The notes beneath the pieces were generated by a model. That model was not told the DNA's origin. It did no database searches and worked only from the letters and a program-made list of their open reading frames with translations. Shown in pieces: positions 32,089 to 41,312 of a stretch of DNA of 64,000 nt. The translations under genes and the position numbers were made by a program. The stretch is from Nitrospira sp. (GTDB lineage Bacteria > Nitrospirota > Thermodesulfovibrionia > Thermodesulfovibrionales > Dissulfurispiraceae): positions 85,904 through 149,903 of the forward strand of contig NSJL01000010.1 of assembly GCA_002634385.1 (NCBI GenBank), in the 5' to 3' direction. Within the stretch, counting starts at the first letter, position 1. Every line of letters begins with the position of its first letter.

Positions 32089-34858
32089 TTACCGCACCGG
32101 GATCTTGATGGTGAAGGTAGTCCCCTGTCCTACCGTGCTTTCCACGTCGATCTCTCCGTGGTGTTTTTTTATGATGTCGTAGGCGATGCTCAATCCGAGC
32201 CCCGTCCCCTTGCCTACGTCTTTCGAGGTAAAGAACGGTTCGAATATTCTGCCAAGGTCCTTTTCGGGTATCCCGCAGCCGTTGTCGGAGATGGAAATGT
32301 AAACATGGTCGTCCCGGTGCCAGGTCTTGACCGCTATCACCCCCTGTTCCTTTATCGCATGGGCGGCATTGATCAGTATATTCATGAATACCTGGTTCAG
32401 TTGGCCCTGGTTACAGTAGGTCAAGGGGATATTCCCGTACTCTTTCTGCAGAGTGGCCTTATACTTCAATTCATTCCATACAATATTGATGGTGCTTTCC
32501 AAGCCCGCATTGATGTCGGAGGGAGAGAAATCGGTCTCGTCGACCCGGGAGAATCTCTTCAGGTCCTGTACTATTTTCTTTACTCTGTCCGCACCCTCCA
32601 GGGACTCTTTGATCAGATTTTCGATGTCACCCTTTATGTATGCGATTTTAAGACTCCTTTCCGTTGTATCCAGGGTATCGCGCAGGGCGGGGTGCACCTC
32701 CGCTTCCCGAAGGGCGCGCGCCTGGAGGTCGATGAATTCGGAAAGTCGCCTGGAATATTTCTGAAGAGTTCCGAGATTGCTGATAACGAACCCCATCGGG
32801 TTATTGATCTCATGGGCGATTCCCGCCGCAAGCTGCCCGATGGACGCCATCTTTTCCTGTTGCAGTATCTTCGATTGCGCCGCTTTCAGATCACCGTATG
32901 CCTTTTCGAGCTCCTTATGCTGATGTTCAAGCTTATCCATCATCCTGTTGAAGTGATCGGCAATATGGTAAACGGGCCCCGATGTAGATATTTCCTCATT
33001 CCTGAACCTGAGTGTCAGGTCCTCCTCCTTCTCCACTTCCTGCAGGAGGAAGGAGATTTCATCCAGGGCATACTGGAGTTCCTGCCGTTCCTTGTCGATG
33101 GCCTGGTTTGTTATTTCGAGTGACTCCGTAAGGGTCTTCAGTTCGGAGGTATCGCTGATGGTGACGACAAAATGGGGGCTTCTGCTGCTCTGTGCCTCCT
33201 GGTGCGGGTATATCGTGCAGGAGAACCATCTCCCGGTAGCTTGCTGGTAGAGAGGGAAGGTCCGTTCAATGGAGGGATCATGTCCTCCGGGGGGGGGCGA
33301 TCCCGTTTTCGGCAAGCAGCGCTTTCCAATCGCTCCCGACCAGCTCCTGATAGCTTTTCCCCGACAGGGCCCCCACTGCCTTGTTGCACCGCTGAATCCT
33401 TCCCTCGTGGTCAATGAGCAGCACCATATCATCGATGCAGTCCATGGTGCTTTCCCATTCGTTCTTTGCGACTTCTATGGCGTGAAAGAGGGAGGTGAGA
33501 TTCTCGTAAGCTTTTTCCAGTTCCTGTTTCTTTTCCCTTTCGGCCTGCTGCGCCCGATACAGTTCCTCTTCCAACCTTTTGCGGTCGGAAATATCCCTGG
33601 CGACATGGACCAGCCCTATCAGCTGGTTGTTGCTGTCGCGCCGCGGAATGACCTGTATTTCAATATGCATGTTCAGGTGGGGCTCGAACACTTCAAAGGT
33701 ATCATGCATTCCCGTTTCGAGGCAGCGGCAGTTCGGACATTCCGGAGGCGGGGAGTCTTCACCGTGATAATACTGGAAGCATTTCAACTTTCCCTCTCTT
33801 AAAAAGGGTAACGACAACACTTTCCGGGCCGCCTTGTTGGCGCGTATGATATTGAAATCCTTATCGTGAATGGTGATCATATCGGTTATCGTATCAAAGG
33901 TATCCTCCCAATCTTCCATGGAGCGGAGGATCTGCGCTTCCATTTTCTTTCGTTCCGTGATGTCCCGGATGATACCGGTGACGAAGGAGCCGGTTCTTGT
34001 CGTCCATACGGCAATCGAAAGCTCCAGGGGAAATTCCTCTCCACTTTTTCTCAGTCCGGTCAGTTCTATTGTTTTTCCATTCACCTTCGATGTTTCTGTG
34101 GCCGAGAACCTGTCCATTCCGAGACGGTGGGCCTGTCTGAACCGTTCCGGAATGATGATGGAGAGGTCGCTGCCGATCGCCTCCTGCGCCGTATACCCGA
34201 AAATGGATTCTGCGGACCTGTTCCAGAAAGTAATCGTGCTCCGGGTATCGATGCAGATGATGGCATCGCTGGCGGTCTGCACCAGGGAGACAAACTTCTC
34301 TTCGCTTTCCTGCAGTTCCTTTTCCGCAATGATACTCCCGGTAATGTCCCTGGCGGTTCCCTGGGTTCCGCGGGGCGCTCCCGCAGGGGTGCGGAGCACG
34401 TGGACAGTGTGGAGCAGGTGGATTTCTTTGCCGCCGGTGGAGACGTACCTGCACTCGAGATCAAAGACGTCTCCGCCCTGGTGCATCATCTCATGGAGTT
34501 TTGTTGTGGCTTTCGTTCTGTCATCGGGATGAACCCATGTAAGCCACGGCTTTCCGATGACCTCTTCGGGGGATGTTTCCAGTGCCCGGTACCCGGCCTG
34601 GTTCATATAGAGGTGGTTGCCCTCATTGTCGGAGAGATACATGATGTCGGAGGAGAACTCTACGAGGCTCTTATATACCTCTCCGGAGAAAACGGCACCG
34701 CGGTCGATCCCGGGATGATGCGGGGACAACGCTGCCTCTCCCGGGTCATGCCTCTCCCGGGAGGCATGCATCCCGCTTTCTGCAGGGCTATTTCTGCTGT
34801 TCTCCTCTTCCACGGCGACCTGTTCGAGAGAATTGATCCGTTTCTTGCGCTGCACCAT
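32089..34858 (-). CDS. Multi-PAS histidine kinase, frameshifted at a poly-C tract
   Basis: On the minus strand the reading frame from ATG 34858 encodes at least three PAS domains (each ending in a PAC-like RDIT or RDIS motif) and the start of a fourth, then breaks after ENGIAPP at a run of nine C. In the next frame the same protein continues ([14 protein letters not shown]) through a coiled coil to HisKA ([13 protein letters not shown]) and HATPase_c ([22 protein letters not shown]), ending at 32089. With eight C the two parts form one continuous kinase of 922 residues. I therefore call one gene, off in this copy. The tract could be phase variable or a sequencing error. No membrane segment is seen, so sensing is cytoplasmic. 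It is convergent with the cytochrome operon. Confidence 0.8.
33289..33297. repeat. Nine-base G/C homopolymer causing the kinase frameshift
   Basis: Nine G on the plus strand (nine C in the gene) lie exactly where the kinase frame is broken. Eight would restore the frame. Homopolymers of this length are known slippage-prone contingency tracts in bacteria. Confidence 0.75.
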
Positions 34859-34912
34859 TATAACAGAAGAGATTCATGAAGAAAACGGACGCTGCTCTGC
34901 TGAAAGGGGAAC

Positions 34913-36256
34913 TCAATACTTCAGCTTCTTGCGGAGAGTCAGCCGGTTGATACCCAGGAGGCGTGCGGCTTCGGACTGGTTCTCCTTCGTATAGGACAGA
35001 ATATACTCGAAGACCGCTCTGTCGACAGCAGTATGAATCGTATCGTAGATATTCCTGTCCTTTTTCTCAAGAGATCCTTTCAAAAGGGGGACCAGCACCG
35101 ATGCAAGCGTTTCGGAGGCGCTCGCTGTCCGGGCAAAGGGGGTGCGGCTGCCGAGGTCCTTCAGTTCATGAGTGGTGAGATAAGGGGTTTTCGTGAGGGC
35201 GATCGCCGAACGGATAGTATTTTCGAGCTCACGTATGTTTCCCGGCCAGTCATGGGAAATCATTTTGTTCAGGAACGCTTTTGTAATGCCCTTTACGGAT
35301 TGTTGTGCCGTATGACGGTAGCGGTCGACGAAAAAATGGATAAGCGGCGGAATGTCCTCTTTCCGCTCGCGCAGGGGCGGGATATGGAGCGAGCTGACCC
35401 TCAGGCGGTGGTACAGATCCTCCCTGAACTTGCCCTCTTTGACCATGCCTGTCAGGTCCCGGTTTGTGGCGGAGAGGGTTCTTACATTCACCTGCATCTC
35501 ACGGGTGCTCCCCAGGGGGTAGAAGGTCTGGGTCTGGAGAAAGCGCAGGAGCTTCCCCTGCAGGGAGAGGGGGAGCTCGCCCACCTCATCGAAGAAGACG
35601 CACCCTTCATCGGCGATTTTCAGCATGCCCTCTTTTGAGGAGACGGCGCCGGTGAAGGAGCCTTTTTCAAAGCCGAAAAGCTCTGCTTCAAGAAGTGTTT
35701 CGGGGACTGCGGCGCAGTTGACGACCACGAAGGGTTTGCCGAAACGCGACGAAAGCTGCGCGATGGATTCGGCGATCAGCTCCTTGCCGGTGCCCGTCTC
35801 CCCGGTAACCAGGACCGGGACTTCGACCTGCGACAGACGGGCCAGTTTCTTGCAGATATCCATGATAAGGGGGGAATGCCCCACAATGGCGCAGGTGGGG
35901 GCGGGCGGGAGACCCGCAAGCATGATAAAGTCCTTTATCTCTTTACGCAGATCGGACACTTCCTGCACGATGCGGGTGACAGTGCCGGCGGCCACAGGCC
36001 GATGGATGACCTCGTAAGAGCCGAAGATGGTGGCCTCTATGACGGGCTCCGTCCTCTTCTGCCGGGTGACTGCGATGACAAGGTGCTTTTCGGTCAATTC
36101 CCGTATGAGGACCGGTTTCAACGTATCAATATCGAAAAAAATAATTGCGCCGGCAGAAGAGGGCTGCTTTGTCGTGAGAGAATACTCCTTCGGCAGAAGG
36201 GAGGAGAACTCTTCCCTCAGCGAGTCGTCTTTTGTCAGCAGGGCCACCTTTTCCAT
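34913..36256 (-). CDS. Sigma-54 activator with degenerate receiver
   Basis: A 447-residue protein started at ATG 36256 (MEKVALLTKDDSLREEF). Residues 1-110 look like a receiver that has drifted: an aspartate remains in FFDIDT but the switch lysine is replaced (VIHRPV). The AAA+ domain (about 135-370) has GETGTGKE, a GSFTGA loop in place of GAFTGA, and FFDEVGE; the Fis helix-turn-helix is SEAARLLGINRLTLRKKLKY at the C-terminus. It lies 54 bases upstream, in transcription order, of the frameshifted kinase, which is its likely partner. Its promoter region is AT-rich (TATAAATACTATAC) but lacks a clear SD. Confidence 0.82.
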   Translation of the reverse strand: MEKVALLTKDDSLREEFSSLLPKEYSLTTKQPSSAGAIIFFDIDTLKPVLIRELTEKHLVIAVTRQKRTEPVIEATIFGSYEVIHRPVAAGTVTRIVQEVSDLRKEIKDFIMLAGLPPAPTCAIVGHSPLIMDICKKLARLSQVEVPVLVTGETGTGKELIAESIAQLSSRFGKPFVVVNCAAVPETLLEAELFGFEKGSFTGAVSSKEGMLKIADEGCVFFDEVGELPLSLQGKLLRFLQTQTFYPLGSTREMQVNVRTLSATNRDLTGMVKEGKFREDLYHRLRVSSLHIPPLRERKEDIPPLIHFFVDRYRHTAQQSVKGITKAFLNKMISHDWPGNIRELENTIRSAIALTKTPYLTTHELKDLGSRTPFARTASASETLASVLVPLLKGSLEKKDRNIYDTIHTAVDRAVFEYILSYTKENQSEAARLLGINRLTLRKKLKY

Positions 36257-36518
36257 GATGAATTGTATAAATACTATACATGATGATAAGAAACTGATCA
36301 ACAGCTATGCCGTGCCGGGGAGGTGCATCCGGCATGACGGTGTTTTGGCGTTATCCCTTCCCTGTTCTCCGGAAGCACGTCTATCGGCCATTTGCGGTGG
36401 GTGACCGGAGGCGGAGACAGTTCCGCGGCGTTCTGCTCCCCGATAGCCTTTTCTCCTGGCATGCGGATTGCTTTTGTACCGTACTGCACGTTTGAAAAAG
36501 AGAGTGGGAGGAAGGCAT

Positions 36519-36956
36519 ATGGAAGAAGCGAAGATATACGGACTTTGCCTGGAGCGGTTGAGGTACCAGATCAGGAATGCGAAGAGAAAAAAGGACAACG
36601 GATCGTACCTCTCCCCGGGAAAGATACTTCTTGAGAGCTACAATACCGGGGACATTGATGAAATAGTGGACATTCTCGAACTGTACGATGTCGAAGAGCG
36701 TACGACCGGGCAGGTATGGGAGAAGCTGGAGGATCTGGCATATACCGTCTGCATACTGACCCGGGAGGCCTTATCTTTCGGGATCACCCCTGAGGGCTGC
36801 TTCGGCCTTTATCTTGCCCTTGAACCGGAGGAAATAGGTGCTGCCTCTCCCGTTGGCGCTTGTGTGGAGACATCTTCGCCTGCCGGGGCAGGCCCCCACG
36901 TTTCTGTATCGCTCCTCCAGCCTGATCTGAGCCGGGTAGACGCTACAAATACTTGA
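36519..36956 (+). CDS. Hypothetical helical protein
   Basis: A 145-residue protein starting at ATG 36519 after a strong SD (GGGAGGAAG). The N-terminal 100 residues are charged and helical (MEEAKIYGLCLERLRYQIRN, YNTGDIDEIVDILELYDVEE); the C-terminal 40 residues are low-complexity (alanine, proline, serine) and likely disordered. No signal peptide, membrane segment or recognised motif. It is divergent from the sigma-54 activator gene, from which it is separated by 262 bases with no other feature. Function unknown. Confidence 0.55.
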   Translation: MEEAKIYGLCLERLRYQIRNAKRKKDNGSYLSPGKILLESYNTGDIDEIVDILELYDVEERTTGQVWEKLEDLAYTVCILTREALSFGITPEGCFGLYLALEPEEIGAASPVGACVETSSPAGAGPHVSVSLLQPDLSRVDATNT

Positions 36957-37080
36957 GGTCATCCGATCCGAAGCGAGCCGAAGGAATACGCTTCCGTGCA
37001 AAAAAGTTAAATAGAATTATATTTCAAAGAATTGCACGCCAAAACGCCAATTGTTCAGCAATCAGTTGATAAAAAAACTC

Positions 37081-37109
37081 TTGACAGCCAAAGTAGCGCG
37101 TGCTATTTT
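37081..37109 (+). promoter_or_regulatory. Sigma-70-type promoter of the protease remnant
   Basis: TTGACA (37081-37086) and TATTTT (37104-37109) are separated by 17 bases. Transcription would begin near 37116, giving a leader of about 135 bases. The surrounding 294-base intergenic region (36957-37250) is otherwise AT-rich and empty. Confidence 0.6.
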
Positions 37110-37250
37110 CAATTCATTACACACTTCTACAAAGAAGCAAACCGCCTCCTGTTTGTTATTTTTTGGAGGACTGCGCTCCTGGGGAGACTCGCTCCGTTTC
37201 GGCCCTCAACGGCCGTAGCGGCTGATACCATATAGACGAGAGGGGGTACT
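37110..37250 (+). other. Structured 5' leader of the protease remnant
   Basis: The leader has consecutive short stems: GGAG/CTCC around 37163, GGAG/CTCC around 37180, and CGGCC/GGCCG around 37199. These are followed by an AGAGGGGG ribosome binding site. It resembles a structured regulatory leader, but I could not match it to a known riboswitch class; the GCAAACC near 37137 is not followed by the rest of a GEMM core. Confidence 0.3.
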
Positions 37251-37982
37251 ATGCTTCCACGGGGGTCCTTCAGAAGTTCTTTTCTTCTTGCTTGCCTCTT
37301 CTGTTGCTTCATTATTCTGCCGCTTCCCTCCTATGCCGAAAAAGACAAAGAGCAGAACAAAGAGCTGGAGGACATCACCACCTCCATAAAGGACAAGAAC
37401 GCGAAATGGGAGGCGAAGGAGACGTCCGTTTCGAAGCTCTCCTCACAGGAAAAGAAGGACAAGCTCGAAAAGAGCATTGCGGTTATTACCGGACAGGAAA
37501 AGACCCTCAATGCGGCTGCCGCCAACCTGCCCCTCGCCGTGGACTGGCGGGACTATGCGGCAGGCAACTACGTCACCCCGGTCAAAGACCAGGGCGCCTG
37601 CGGAAGCTGCTGGGCCTTTGCAACAGCCGCGGCCCTTGAGTCTGCCACCCTCATTTCGGGCAACACTCCCGGAGCGACTCTTGATCTCTCCCCGCAGACA
37701 GCCCTGTCCTGCAGCGGGGCGGGCACCTGCTCGGGCGGCCTCATCGACAGCGTGTCGATCATCAGGCTCTACCACGACAGGGCCAAAATAGAGAATACCT
37801 TCCGGATTACCCAATCGGATCTGTTTGTGAAGATGGACTCTGCGGTTCACTGGACGGACAGCAAGATATGGGTGCATGCGCTGACCTGCATGATTGCCCT
37901 TCTGCTGGTGAAGCTGAGTTATCGGCGGGCAATGCTCAACGGCTATGACAAGGGAATCGAGATCGGCAGTTGTGCCGCCTAA
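37251..37982 (+). pseudogene. Truncated papain-like (C1) protease fused to transposase end
   Basis: The first ~168 residues are a secreted C1A peptidase: signal peptide (hydrophobic core ending PLPSYAEK), a charged helical propeptide, then the mature start [19 protein letters not shown] and the active-site GSCWAF with C120. The domain stops after [16 protein letters not shown], before the catalytic histidine and asparagine. It then continues in frame into a different protein ([30 protein letters not shown]), the C-terminal part of an IS1634/IS4-like transposase. The product cannot be an active protease of normal type. An insertion followed by deletion is the simplest history. Promoter and SD remain intact, so a chimeric secreted protein could still be made. 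Confidence 0.78.
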
Positions 37983-38120
37983 CGGAAAGCCAATCTGTTG
38001 TACTCAAATCTCTCGGGCTCGACCTTCAGGGCAAATAGGTAGAAATCCCAAACCACCTGTTTCATCTTCTTATTCAATGCCTTGCCTGGCTTGCCCTCTC
38101 GTATTGGCGAAACTCCGGTC
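37755..38120 (+). mobile_element. Remnant of an IS1634/IS4-like transposase gene
   Basis: From about 37755 the frame reads as the end of a DDE transposase ([24 protein letters not shown]). After the stop at 37982 the same frame continues with a transposase-like tail (NLLYSNLSGSTFRANR) interrupted by further stops. There are no intact ends or a full-length transposase. The remnant marks a past insertion into the protease gene. Confidence 0.6.
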
Positions 38121-38489
38121 TGACATGGTTTCCTGTCCCGCCACCGCCTGTAATTGAGGATGCCTCGATAAGTATGCCTTCTTAAGGCAGGCAGGGGAGT
38201 GAAAATGGATTTACTGGAAGAATACGTTGGAGCCTGCTGCTTGCACCGGGGCGAGTATGCTGTGTCCCGGACAGAAGAGGGCTCTCATGCCGCATAAGGC
38301 AAAGGGGAGCATCGCTCTTCCGATACCGTTTAAAGCTCCCTGAGCTCTTCAGCTGTTTTTCCATCGTGCGGAGAGAACTTTGGTGGGATGCGTTGTCAAT
38401 CAGGTCAAAAAGGGAGATCGCGGTGCCCCGCTATCTTGAGGAGTACAAGGATTTTTTTCTTTGAAGTATTGATAGTTAAGGAAAGAGGA
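38121..38489. other. Gene-poor stretch before tRNA-Ala
   Basis: I see no convincing gene. A 30-codon frame at 38204 (MDLLEEYVGACCLHRGEYAV) has a passable SD (GGGGAG) but nothing to support it. The stretch probably includes decayed insertion-sequence or protease DNA. Confidence 0.4.
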
Positions 38490-38565
38490 TGGTGGACGGT
38501 AGGGGATTCGAACCCCCGGCCCCCACGTTGCGAACGTGATGCTCTCCCAGCTGAGCTAACCGCCC
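38490..38565 (-). tRNA. tRNA-Ala (anticodon CGC)
   Basis: Read on the minus strand it begins GGGCGGTTAGCTCAGC. The acceptor stem contains the G3-U70 wobble that marks alanine tRNAs. The anticodon loop TTCGCAA gives CGC (decodes GCG), the T-loop GGTTCGAATCC is canonical, and CCA is encoded (38490-38492). Confidence 0.95.
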
Positions 38566-38618
38566 TCCTGAAGTAGTGCTACGAATAAGCCGTGCCCGGT
38601 ATTTCCCTGTACGGCTCC

Positions 38619-39152
38619 TTACTGCCGTATCATCCGCGCAAAGTGAACAAACCTTCCCCGCCTCTCTGCCTCCCGCCGGAAGCCTGCCCGTTCGAAGAGT
38701 CCCAGGCTCTTCTGCATTGCGGCGTTGTCCACTTCGAAAACCGGCTCGTAGATAGACAGTATACCACCTTTGCGTACCGCTTTTCCAATCCGGGCGGCTC
38801 CCTCTTCCTGGTTGCCTACCTCGTGAAAGCTGAAGTACAGCAGCGCCGTGTCGGCGAAGCCCTCTTCGGGAGCATACTGCGCGATATCCGCCATTATTAT
38901 AACAACTTTATCGCCGAATTTTCTCAGTCTCTTCCTGAGCTTTCGTACCATGCCCGCCTGAAGCTCGACGGCATACACTTTCCTGGCCCGGCGGGCGAGG
39001 GCTTCCGTCAGAAAGCCGTTCCCGGCGCCGACTTCGAGGACAACGGAAGATTCGGCGATTCCCGATTCGTCCAGCACCTTCTCCCTGTCCGTCAACGCTT
39101 TCCGGATAGGGTTATACAGGATAAACGACAGATAGGAGGGACATATTCTCAT
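38619..39152 (-). CDS. Class I SAM-dependent methyltransferase
   Basis: A 177-residue protein. Motif I is VVLEVGAGNGFLTEALARRA (residues about 37-56), followed by VYAVELQAGMVRKL (motif II acid) and a motif IV-like ALLYFSFHEV. These define a class I Rossmann-fold methyltransferase. The small size and lack of a specificity domain give no substrate; small-molecule or lipid methylation are both possible. It lies alone between tRNA-Ala and the BrkB-like gene. Confidence 0.75.
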   Translation of the reverse strand: MRICPSYLSFILYNPIRKALTDREKVLDESGIAESSVVLEVGAGNGFLTEALARRARKVYAVELQAGMVRKLRKRLRKFGDKVVIIMADIAQYAPEEGFADTALLYFSFHEVGNQEEGAARIGKAVRKGGILSIYEPVFEVDNAAMQKSLGLFERAGFRREAERRGRFVHFARMIRQ

Positions 39153-39250
39153 GGAATCTCCGGTTCCCCTTATAATGGAATAACTCTTTGTCCATTATAT
39201 CATTTTTGCTGTCTTCCGGGGAGGGGACAGCGCGGATGCGGTATCCCCTC

Positions 39251-40567
39251 CTACTTTCCGCAGGAGAGGATAAAGCTTTTCAACGTCATTCCCTCGAGGG
39301 CGGCATCGACAGCGTCGTCTATTTTTTGTGAAACCCTGTCGACCTCGGGGCACTCCTCCCCCGCAGGGAAGGCACCGTCCCCTTCCCGTATGACCGATGC
39401 ATAGATCTCCTTCAGCAGGACGGTTTCGCTGTCTCTCCTGGGGAGGTACAAGGGAGGATCGTCACAGGTCTCGACGAGCAGGCCCTTTTGCACCAGGGCG
39501 TCGAGCACTTCCCAGACGGACTCCACGGGGAATCCCGTCTTTTCTGTAATTCCTGTCAGGGTCCAGGGAGGGGCATTGTAGTAATGGTTATACCCCACGA
39601 GGTACATGACGAGGAAGGCGAGTCTTTCCCTTCTCCGGACATCCGGAAATCCCTTTCCCCTATGCGGGGTGAGGGACCGGGGGAACTGGTGGTAGAAGGC
39701 GATACTGGCGCCCACCAGGAGGATGAGCCAGCTCAGGTATATCCAGATCATGAACAGGAGGATGATGGCGAAGCCGGAATAGATGGCGGAATACTGTTTT
39801 GAAGACACGATGAAGGAGGCAAAGGCCCATCCCGACGTCTCCCATAGGATTCCGGCGCCGGCCCCTCCCACTAGGGCGGAAACAAATTTCACCTTCGTGT
39901 TCGGGATGAACAGATAGACGAACGTGAAGGCCGCGGAAATGATGAGGTAGGGGACGATCCTCCCTCCTATGTACACGAGGGTGCCGAAAGGTTCCAGAGC
40001 GAAGAGCTTCTGCAGAAGGGAAGTGCTGAGCAGCGACGCGGTGACGCCGAGGGCGGAGAAGATAAGGACGGGACCGATGAGGAGAACGCTGAGGTAGTCG
40101 CTGAACCTTCTCATGAAACTCCTCGATTTGTTGATTTTCCATATATAGTTGAATGCACCCTCTATCTTCTGGATGACGGATACCACCGTGTAGAGGAGCG
40201 TTACAAGGCCGAGGTACCCCAATACCGTCACATCGATTTTTTCCACGAACATGATGATGCGCTCCGTCAGTTCGCTCCCTTTCTCTCCGAGGGGAGCCAG
40301 GAAGTTATAGAGGAGGGGGCGTACCTGGTTATGGACCCCGAAGGCTTTCAGGACGGAAAAGCTTACGGCGAGGAGCGGGACAAGGGAGAGGAGTGTGGTA
40401 TAGACGAGGCCCATGGCCCGGAGGGTAAGCTGCCCTTCGGAAATATCCCGCACCGCTCCGTACAACAGCCGCAGAGCCATGATGAGGATGGCCCTGGGTT
40501 TTCCGGCGGCGGAAAGGTCCGTTCCCCAGAGTCCCCGTATGATGATCTCATTGATCTTCTCCCACAT
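39251..40567 (-). CDS. YihY/BrkB-family inner-membrane protein
   Basis: A 438-residue protein of the YihY/virulence factor BrkB family (once misnamed ribonuclease BN). About six membrane helices lie between residues 55 and 300, with the family landmarks GLVYTTLLSLVPLLAVSFS, FNYIWKI and the closing segment IWIYLSWLILLVGASIAFY. The C-terminal 120 residues form a cytoplasmic winged-helix-like domain (WTLTGITEKTGFPVESVWEV) common in the longer members of the family. Function is not settled; transporter-like roles have been suggested. It is followed, in transcription order, by 98 empty bases and the methyltransferase gene. Confidence 0.85.
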   Translation of the reverse strand: MWEKINEIIIRGLWGTDLSAAGKPRAILIMALRLLYGAVRDISEGQLTLRAMGLVYTTLLSLVPLLAVSFSVLKAFGVHNQVRPLLYNFLAPLGEKGSELTERIIMFVEKIDVTVLGYLGLVTLLYTVVSVIQKIEGAFNYIWKINKSRSFMRRFSDYLSVLLIGPVLIFSALGVTASLLSTSLLQKLFALEPFGTLVYIGGRIVPYLIISAAFTFVYLFIPNTKVKFVSALVGGAGAGILWETSGWAFASFIVSSKQYSAIYSGFAIILLFMIWIYLSWLILLVGASIAFYHQFPRSLTPHRGKGFPDVRRRERLAFLVMYLVGYNHYYNAPPWTLTGITEKTGFPVESVWEVLDALVQKGLLVETCDDPPLYLPRRDSETVLLKEIYASVIREGDGAFPAGEECPEVDRVSQKIDDAVDAALEGMTLKSFILSCGK

Positions 40568-40654
40568 ACCTAAATTCTATCACTGTTGCAGGGTGAGGAA
40601 CAGGCGGCGGAATGCACGGGAAAGGGAGGGGTGCGTTGTGAGGAGCAGAGAGGC

Positions 40655-40696
40655 AAAAACGGCAGTGGCTGTTTTGGCGCGCGCACTGCCGTTTTC
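40655..40696. terminator. Bidirectional hairpin terminator
   Basis: AAAACGGCAGTG (40656-40667) pairs with CACTGCCGTTTT (40684-40695), a 12-bp stem with an A-run on one side and a T-run on the other. It ends the minus-strand efflux operon after the zinc-ribbon gene. Confidence 0.7.
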
Positions 40697-40763
40697 TTCT
40701 GCGGTTACTGTTTGTTGTTACCGGGTTGCGACCTACCTGGTCACTTTAACATCCCCGGGGGCT

Positions 40764-40925
40764 TCAGCCGCCTCCCAGGAAGCCGAACATCGAGGAAGGG
40801 TTCAGTCTCAGTACGTTGCCGCTGCTGCACTTGGGGCACTGATCCTCCCCGACGGCGCTCTGGGCGGATGCGGCCATCACAAAGTGGTTGCCGCAGGCAA
40901 GACAAATGCATTCGTGGGTGCTCAT
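40764..40925 (-). CDS. FmdB-like small zinc-ribbon protein
   Basis: A 53-residue protein with two cysteine pairs (CICLACG near the N-terminus and CPKCSS near residue 30), forming a zinc ribbon, and a glycine-rich tail (MFGFLGGG). It resembles FmdB-type regulatory zinc ribbons of unknown function. A very strong SD (AAGGAGGT) precedes the start. It is the last gene of the minus-strand efflux cluster, 127 bases after the DUF2892-type gene. Confidence 0.65.
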   Translation of the reverse strand: MSTHECICLACGNHFVMAASAQSAVGEDQCPKCSSGNVLRLNPSSMFGFLGGG

Positions 40926-41052
40926 TACTCGGACCTCCTTATTACTACTGCATAGCGAGTGGTACTGGTTAAAACGTCAGCCCCTGTCTCTCCATGAGCA
41001 TCTCGCCCAGGAACGAGCCGGGTTTGATCTCGGAATGAGGAATCCTCTCTGC

Positions 41053-41277
41053 TTATCTCTGCAGCCGGGGCCGGGCACCCAGTTTATAAAGGATATTCGC
41101 CATGAGGCAGAAACCCGTGGTTGCAAAGACTATTAAGTTTATACCAACCAGCCCCGTTAAAATCAACCAGTAGGGGCTGTGCGCCCAGGCGAGTACCGCG
41201 CTTCCCAGCGCGAACGCCCCGGCAATAAGCCAGGTGATCCTTTCGAGATACCATGCATCCGTCTGCACGAAATACAT
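41053..41277 (-). CDS. DUF2892/YgaP-type small membrane protein
   Basis: A 74-residue protein started at ATG 41277 behind AAAAGGAGGAAAAG (a longer start at 41316 overlaps the RND gene stop and lacks an SD). It has two membrane helices (ERITWLIAGAFALGSAVLAW, YWLILTGLVGINLIVFATTG) and a short C-terminal FCLMANILYKLG, the DUF2892 signature seen in the membrane part of YgaP. It follows the RND transporter by 35 bases and is probably in the same operon; its role there is unknown. Confidence 0.75.
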   Translation of the reverse strand: MYFVQTDAWYLERITWLIAGAFALGSAVLAWAHSPYWLILTGLVGINLIVFATTGFCLMANILYKLGARPRLQR

Positions 41278-41312
41278 CTTTTCCTCCTTTTGATCCAGGT
41301 CATGAGTTCCGG

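Noticed and set aside
33278..34858. Two independent genes (PAS-only protein and separate histidine kinase)
   Set aside because: They overlap out of frame exactly at a nine-base homopolymer and join into a standard PAS-HisKA-HATPase kinase if one base is removed.
37130..37220. Second GEMM riboswitch before the protease remnant
   Set aside because: Only GCAAACC matches; the GNRA-capped stem and GGGACNCAAAGCC are absent.
38388..38576. Small protein-coding frame overlapping tRNA-Ala
   Set aside because: It reads through the antisense strand of a well-formed tRNA.
40968..41052. In-frame continuation after the DUF2892 stop (ERIPHSEIKPGSFLGEML)
   Set aside because: It resembles a HigA-like start by chance, has no start codon, no SECIS-like structure (the stop is TAA) and the upstream protein is already of family length.
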